Positions 6,427 through 9,656 of a stretch of DNA of 9,656 bases are shown piece by piece (within the stretch, counting starts at the first letter, position 1; each line of letters opens with the position of its first letter). The DNA lies in assembly GCA_028281075.1 (NCBI GenBank), contig JANQKO010000446.1, positions 1 through 9,656 of the forward strand, read 5' to 3'. The DNA comes from Alphaproteobacteria bacterium (GTDB lineage: Bacteria; Pseudomonadota; Alphaproteobacteria; GCA-2731375). A model generated the notes under the pieces. It ran no database searches, was not told where the DNA came from, and saw only the letters and a list, made by a program, of their open reading frames with translations. A program made the position numbers and the translations under genes.

Positions 6427-6889
6427 TAGGCGACGGCGTGCCCGTTTCGCGGCGCCGTTCCAGGTAGGCGCGGACATGCGGCGTCGGGTTGGCCGCCAGC
6501 GCCTCGGCGGCCGGCAGGAAATCCGCCCAGACCACCTCGCGGTTGTCGATGCGGACCGCGGGACGGTCGGTCAGGACCGCCTCGAAAATCGCGCAGCGGT
6601 CCCGGCGGCGGTCCCAGAGGACGGTTTCGGCATAGACCGGACGGACGTCGGTGGCGTCGACCCGAACGCCGGCCTCCTCGTGCAATTCCCGGACGGCGGC
6701 CGCCACGGCGCTCTCGCCGGTCCCGATGTGCCCGCCGGGCAGCGTCAGTTGGGGACGGTAGGAATTGCGGATCATCAGCACCGCGCCGTCGTGCCAGACC
6801 GCGACCGACGCGCCCGATGTCGGCCGCCGCCGCACGCGCCACCAGACCCGCAGCAGGCGGAACGCGAGGCGGTAGAGGCGGTCGGTCAT
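6401..6889 (-). CDS. Nudix hydrolase
   Basis: A 162-residue protein with a perfect Nudix box (GX5EX7REUXEEXGU) at 53-75: Gly53, Glu59, then RELHEEAGV with Arg67, Glu68, Glu71 and Glu72, the Mg-binding and catalytic acidic residues. PGGHIGTGE precedes it in the usual way. Nudix enzymes cleave nucleoside diphosphates linked to another group; the substrate here cannot be told. The basic, Trp-rich N-terminus (YRLAFRLLRVWWRVRRRP) is not a signal peptide but might touch membranes. I chose the ATG at 6889 because the fold begins soon after; AGG lies 5 bases before it, a weak ribosome binding site. The ATG at 6943 would add 18 Pro/Gly-rich residues and cannot be excluded. The gene precedes tRNA-Lys on the same strand and is divergent from the lipoprotein gene. 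Confidence 0.88.
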   Translation of the reverse strand: MTDRLYRLAFRLLRVWWRVRRRPTSGASVAVWHDGAVLMIRNSYRPQLTLPGGHIGTGESAVAAAVRELHEEAGVRVDATDVRPVYAETVLWDRRRDRCAIFEAVLTDRPAVRIDNREVVWADFLPAAEALAANPTPHVRAYLERRRETGTPSPIDPDPSAT

Positions 6890-6944
6890 GATGCCTGGCT
6901 GGCTGGCGGGACCGCCGGACGGAACAGGCCGATTGCGCGCCATT

Positions 6945-6978
6945 CGGGATTACCCGGAAGCGAAAATCCCGCTAGTAT
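6945..6978 (+). promoter_or_regulatory. Candidate promoter with inverted repeat before the lipoprotein gene
   Basis: TTACCC (6950-6955) and TAGTAT (6973-6978) have 17-base spacing and face the lipoprotein gene, although both hexamers are mediocre (three and four of six). The spacer overlaps an inverted repeat, CGGGATT (6945-6951) and AATCCCG (6965-6971), whose centres are 20 bases apart, about two helical turns. That would suit a dimeric repressor. It lies between divergent genes and could affect both. Confidence 0.3.
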
Positions 6979-7022
6979 GGGTTGAGAATCCGCCTCTGTC
7001 ACAACGGGTCCAAAGCGAAAAG

Positions 7023-7673
7023 ATGTCGATGCGTATCCTTCGGGCGCTCGCCGCCGTCGGCGCCGTTCTGCTGTTCGCCGGGTGTGAAACCGCCCTTGTC
7101 GATACCGATACGACATTCAATCCCACATATCGGAAGGCGATCGTGGTCGTCGGCATCGGCAAGGAGCTGACGGCCGATTATGCCCACTACCAGGCCTTCA
7201 TCTGGCGGCCCTACGACCCCGAGACCGGCCGGCCGATGAGCGAGGAACGCAAAATCATCCTGCGCTGGTCGCGATGTTGGCCGCCTGAGAACAAGGATGA
7301 ATGCGAACCGTCGGGCTTCAAATACTATGCCTTCATCGTCGATCCCGGTGATTACTTTTTCCATTACGTGTTCACGGAAGTACATGCGCAAAAGCACGTG
7401 CGGACGTATCTCACGGGCAAGGAAAAAGCCAAGCGCGGCACGCGGGTCGACAGGTGGGCCAACGTTCTCGAATCCAAGGCGCCGCGATTCAACGTCGAGG
7501 CCGGAGAAGCCATCTATATCGGAGACTTCATATTCGGCGGGCATGAGCAGATCAGAAGCCTGAAAAACCTGCGCTTCGATCTCACGGCGGCCCGGACCTA
7601 CATGTCCCAGTTCCCCGATGTCGCGGCGCCCCTGGAGCCGCGCCCCGCCATGATGCATCTGCTGACGAACTGA
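7023..7673 (+). CDS. Putative lipoprotein of unknown function
   Basis: From the ATG at 7023 the product is 216 residues. It begins with a short basic segment and a hydrophobic stretch ending in a lipobox, LLFAGC, so Cys21 should be lipidated after signal peptidase II cleavage. Residue +2 is Glu rather than Asp, which favours the outer membrane. I do not recognise the family. The mature part has two further Cys (85 and 94) that could form a disulfide in the periplasm. It also has aromatic-rich strands (YYAFIVDPGDYFFHYVF, 101-117) and VEAGEAIYIGDFIFGG (158-173), reminiscent of small beta-sandwich lipoproteins whose conserved core reads like GEVYYIGDI. An in-frame extension to 6888 exists but would bury the signal sequence. 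The ATG at 7029 is an alternative start. Base composition differs from the neighbours: only 26 of 60 bases at 7321-7380 are G or C. Confidence 0.8.
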   Translation: MSMRILRALAAVGAVLLFAGCETALVDTDTTFNPTYRKAIVVVGIGKELTADYAHYQAFIWRPYDPETGRPMSEERKIILRWSRCWPPENKDECEPSGFKYYAFIVDPGDYFFHYVFTEVHAQKHVRTYLTGKEKAKRGTRVDRWANVLESKAPRFNVEAGEAIYIGDFIFGGHEQIRSLKNLRFDLTAARTYMSQFPDVAAPLEPRPAMMHLLTN

Positions 7674-7747
7674 ATGGCAAACGCCGGCATCGAGGCCATG
7701 TCGTCATGCCGACGGGGGCCCGTGTCCATGGCTAATTCGGCACGTGG

Positions 7748-7767
7748 ATCCTGGCCTGCGCCAGGAT
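7748..7767. repeat. Short palindromic repeat (REP-like hairpin)
   Basis: ATCCTGGC (7748-7755) and GCCAGGAT (7760-7767) make a perfect 8-bp stem with loop CTGC. The string GATCCTGGCCTGCGCCAGGA resembles the GGATCCCGGCCTGCGCCGGGATGACG elements that, from memory, are scattered between genes in many GC-rich proteobacteria. A further dyad, GCCATG (7695-7700) and CATGGC (7727-7732), lies just before it. The element separates the converging lipoprotein and dehydratase genes and could act as a two-way terminator, though there is no T-tract. Confidence 0.55.
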
Positions 7768-7790
7768 GACGATTGGTGGCGGCGGTGATC

Positions 7791-9500
7791 TCAGCTCCCC
7801 AGAAAGTCGAAGTCGACGCCCTGGTCGGCCTGGGTGACGTGGTCGGCGTAGAGCTTGGCGTAGCCGCGGGTGGGGGCGGTGGCGGCGAGAGGCGTGGCGG
7901 CGCGGCGTTGGGCCAGCGTGGCCTCATCCACTAAGAGATCCAGACGGCGGTTCTTGACGCTGAGGCGGATGCGGTCGCCCGTGCGCACATACGCCAGCGG
8001 GCCGCCGATGGCGGCTTCGGGCGTCACGTGCAGGACGATAGTGCCGAAGGCGGTGCCGGACATGCGGGCGTCCGAGATGCGGACCATGTCCTTGAGGCCG
8101 GCCTGCGCGAGCTTTTTCGGGATCGGCAGGTAGCCGGCTTCCGGCATGGCGGCGGCGCTGCGCGGGCCGGCATTCTGCAGCACCATGATGTCGTCGGCCG
8201 AGATGTCGAGATCCGGATCGTCGACCCGGGCGGCGAGGTCCTCGAGCGACGCGAAGACCACGGCGCGGGCGTCCTTCTCGAACAGGCCGGCATCGGCGGC
8301 CGAACGCTTCAGGATGGCGCCGCCCGGCGCCAGGCTGCCGAAGAGGGCGACCAGGCCGCCGACGGGCTCGTAGGGATCATCTAGCGGGCGGATGACGTCG
8401 CGGTCGACCCAAGTTCCGGTCTCGGCCGCGAGACGCTGCTCCAGGGTCTCGCCGGTGATGGTCAGGCCGTCGAGGTGCAGGAGCGGCTTCAGCTCGCGCA
8501 GGAGCGCGCCCACGCCGCCGGCGGCGAAGAAGTCCTCCATATAATGGCTGCCCGAGGGCTTGAGGTTGACCAGCACCGGGGTCTCGTCGCTGAGCGTGTT
8601 GAGGCGGTCGAGCGAGACATCGATACCGACCCGCCGCGCGACGGCGGTCAGGTGGATGACGGCGTTGGTCGAGCCGCCGACGGCGAGCAGCACGCGGAGC
8701 GCGTTCTCGACGGATCTGGCCGTGATCAGGCGCGAGGGACGCAGGTCCTGCCGGGCGGCGGCGAGCGCCTGCATGCCGCTGGCCTCGGCGGCGCGCAGGC
8801 GGGCGGCATGCACGGCCGGGATCGCCGCCGTGCCGGGCAGCGCCAGGCCCAGCGCCTCGGTGATGCAGGCCATGGTGCTGGCCGTGCCCATGACGGCGCA
8901 GGTGCCGGCGGTGGTGGCGAGCCCGCCCTCGATCTGCTCGATCCGGGCCTTGTCGATGCGGCCGCCGCGGTATTCGCCCCACCAGCGCCGGCAGTCGGTG
9001 CAGGCGCCGAGGCGCTCGCCGTCCTGGCGGTGGGTCAGCATCGGCCCGGCCAGCAGGTAGACCGCCGGCAGGTCGGCCGACGCCGCGCCCATGAGCTGCG
9101 CCGGCACCGTCTTGTCGCAGCCGCCGACCAGGACCACGGCGTCCATCGGCTGGGCCCGGATCATCTCCTCGGTGTCCATGGACATGAGGTTGCGGAACAT
9201 CAGGCTGGTGGGCGAGAGATAGGGCTCGCCCAGCGAGATCGTCGGGAATTCCAGCGGCAGGCCGCCGGCGGCCAGCACGCCGCGCTTCACCGCCTCGACC
9301 AGCTCCGGCAGGTGGCGGTGGCAGTTGTTGAAGCCGCTATGGGTGTTGGTGATACCGACCACGGGCCGGTTCAGCATGTCGGTGGAATAGCCCATGGAAC
9401 GGGCAAAGGAGCGGCGCAGGTAGAGCGAGAAGTCGCGGTCGCCGTAATTGGTCAGGCCGCGCCGCAATCCGCGCGGTTCGTCGTTATTGTCGTCGGCCAT
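7791..9500 (-). CDS. IlvD/Edd-family dehydratase, probably a sugar-acid dehydratase
   Basis: A 569-residue enzyme that should remove water from a dihydroxy acid to give a 2-keto acid, using an Fe-S cluster and Mg. Cys60 (GFNNC), Cys128 (GGCDK) and Cys201 (TAGTC) are the three cluster ligands. Glu92, Asp129, Lys130 and Glu454 fit the Mg site, and Ser481 (DARMSGT) is the catalytic base. Each of these is offset by exactly one from the residue numbers I remember for Rhizobium L-arabinonate dehydratase, a [2Fe-2S] enzyme. GERLGACTDCRRWW (161-174) also points to that sugar-acid branch rather than classical valine/isoleucine IlvD, though IlvD activity is not excluded. The ATG at 9500 has GGGAGGAG before it (GGAGG core 8 bases away). 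No sugar transporter or aldolase gene is visible to fix the pathway. An insertion sequence ends 24 bases upstream. Confidence 0.9.
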   Translation of the reverse strand: MADDNNDEPRGLRRGLTNYGDRDFSLYLRRSFARSMGYSTDMLNRPVVGITNTHSGFNNCHRHLPELVEAVKRGVLAAGGLPLEFPTISLGEPYLSPTSLMFRNLMSMDTEEMIRAQPMDAVVLVGGCDKTVPAQLMGAASADLPAVYLLAGPMLTHRQDGERLGACTDCRRWWGEYRGGRIDKARIEQIEGGLATTAGTCAVMGTASTMACITEALGLALPGTAAIPAVHAARLRAAEASGMQALAAARQDLRPSRLITARSVENALRVLLAVGGSTNAVIHLTAVARRVGIDVSLDRLNTLSDETPVLVNLKPSGSHYMEDFFAAGGVGALLRELKPLLHLDGLTITGETLEQRLAAETGTWVDRDVIRPLDDPYEPVGGLVALFGSLAPGGAILKRSAADAGLFEKDARAVVFASLEDLAARVDDPDLDISADDIMVLQNAGPRSAAAMPEAGYLPIPKKLAQAGLKDMVRISDARMSGTAFGTIVLHVTPEAAIGGPLAYVRTGDRIRLSVKNRRLDLLVDEATLAQRRAATPLAATAPTRGYAKLYADHVTQADQGVDFDFLGS

Positions 9501-9506
9501 CTCGCT

Positions 9507-9514
9507 CTCCTCCC
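9507..9514 (-). promoter_or_regulatory. Dehydratase ribosome binding site
   Basis: GGGAGGAG on the minus strand, with the GGAGG core 8 bases before the ATG at 9500. It is only 4 bases from the insertion target at 9519-9524, so the site survived the insertion but everything further upstream was displaced. Confidence 0.75.
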
Positions 9515-9518
9515 GCCG

Positions 9519-9524
9519 GCTAGG
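9519..9524. other. IS481-type target site (NCTAGN) at the element's end
   Basis: GCTAGG directly abuts the terminal TGTG of the insertion sequence. IS481 elements are known to insert at NCTAGN and duplicate those six bases. The matching copy would be at the other end of the element, outside the window. Confidence 0.7.
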
Positions 9525-9656
9525 TGTGGAGCCTCAATAGGTTGTCCTCGGCTAGACGGAGTCTGCTGATTGGTGTTTTGGCTTTCAAGCTAGCATGAGG
9601 TCTGTGCCAGTTGTATCGGTGCAGCCAGTCTGGCAGATGGCGGGCGCGCTGAATTG
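9520..9656 (-). CDS. IS481-family transposase, C-terminal fragment in window
   Basis: The frame is open from the right edge to a TAG at 9522-9520, giving 44 visible residues. They include LPDWLHRYNWHRPHASL, the hallmark end of the integrase-core domain in IS481 transposases, followed by TPISRLRLAEDNLLRLHT. The catalytic DDE residues would lie upstream, beyond the window, so intactness cannot be judged. The stop codon is not part of the element: the last element bases are CACA, and the TAG comes from the flanking CTAG target. The transposase reads toward the dehydratase, so transcription could run through into it. Confidence 0.88.
   Translation of the reverse strand, partial: IQRARHLPDWLHRYNWHRPHASLKAKTPISRLRLAEDNLLRLHT
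9525..9545 (-). repeat. Terminal inverted repeat of the IS481-family element
   Basis: The end starts TGTGGAG and continues with TCAATAGGTTGT. From memory, Bordetella IS481 begins TGTGAAG and also continues with TCAATAGGTTGT, so the match is close. Its partner at the far end is outside the window. Confidence 0.7.
9525..9656 (-). mobile_element. IS481-family insertion sequence, transposase 3' end only
   Basis: One end of an insertion sequence, defined by the terminal repeat at 9525, the NCTAGN target next to it and the transposase C-terminus running in from the right edge. IS481 elements are about 1 kb, so most of it lies outside the window. Confidence 0.85.

Overview
The window is very GC-rich (48 of 60 bases at 4381-4440 are G or C) with strong third-position GC bias. 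Its gene content is typical of a free-living, metabolically versatile proteobacterium. An alphaproteobacterium (Rhodospirillales/Rhizobiales-like) is my best guess, from composition and protein flavour only; no phylogenetic marker settles it.

Layout, left to right. The C-terminal part of an amidase-signature enzyme enters from the left edge (+). It converges on a glutathione S-transferase-like gene (-), which follows a 12-helix major facilitator transporter (-). The transporter is divergently transcribed from a LysR-type regulator (+). The intergenic region between them is unusually AT-rich and holds an inverted repeat that looks like the regulator's operator. A 360-base gene-free stretch after lysR carries a hairpin and two consecutive inverted-repeat elements built from CCAAG-type units. 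Next, on the minus strand, is a membrane-anchored class III adenylate cyclase (periplasmic sensor, HAMP, catalytic domain). Its promoter region has an FNR/FixK-type box placed 41.5 bases upstream of the start site implied by a good -10 element. Behind it are a tRNA-Lys(UUU) gene and a Nudix hydrolase gene, both minus; the likely tRNA promoter is embedded in the end of the Nudix gene. Divergent from the Nudix gene is a putative lipoprotein of unknown function (+) with visibly lower GC. After a short palindromic repeat comes an IlvD/Edd-family dehydratase (-), most like sugar-acid dehydratases. The right edge is the end of an IS481-family insertion sequence, joined to the region just upstream of the dehydratase ribosome binding site.

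How the genes may work together. The LysR/MFS pair is a classic regulator plus regulated exporter or importer, with the GST gene possibly read through from the transporter. The cyclase appears to be a signalling gene controlled by oxygen or redox state through an FNR-family activator. The dehydratase has lost its original upstream region to the insertion sequence, whose transposase reads in the same direction. I saw no CRISPR array, phage module, toxin-antitoxin pair, defence system or biosynthetic cluster. The most interesting signals are regulatory: the FNR-type box, the IS481 junction where the target site supplies the transposase stop codon, and the paired inverted repeats.
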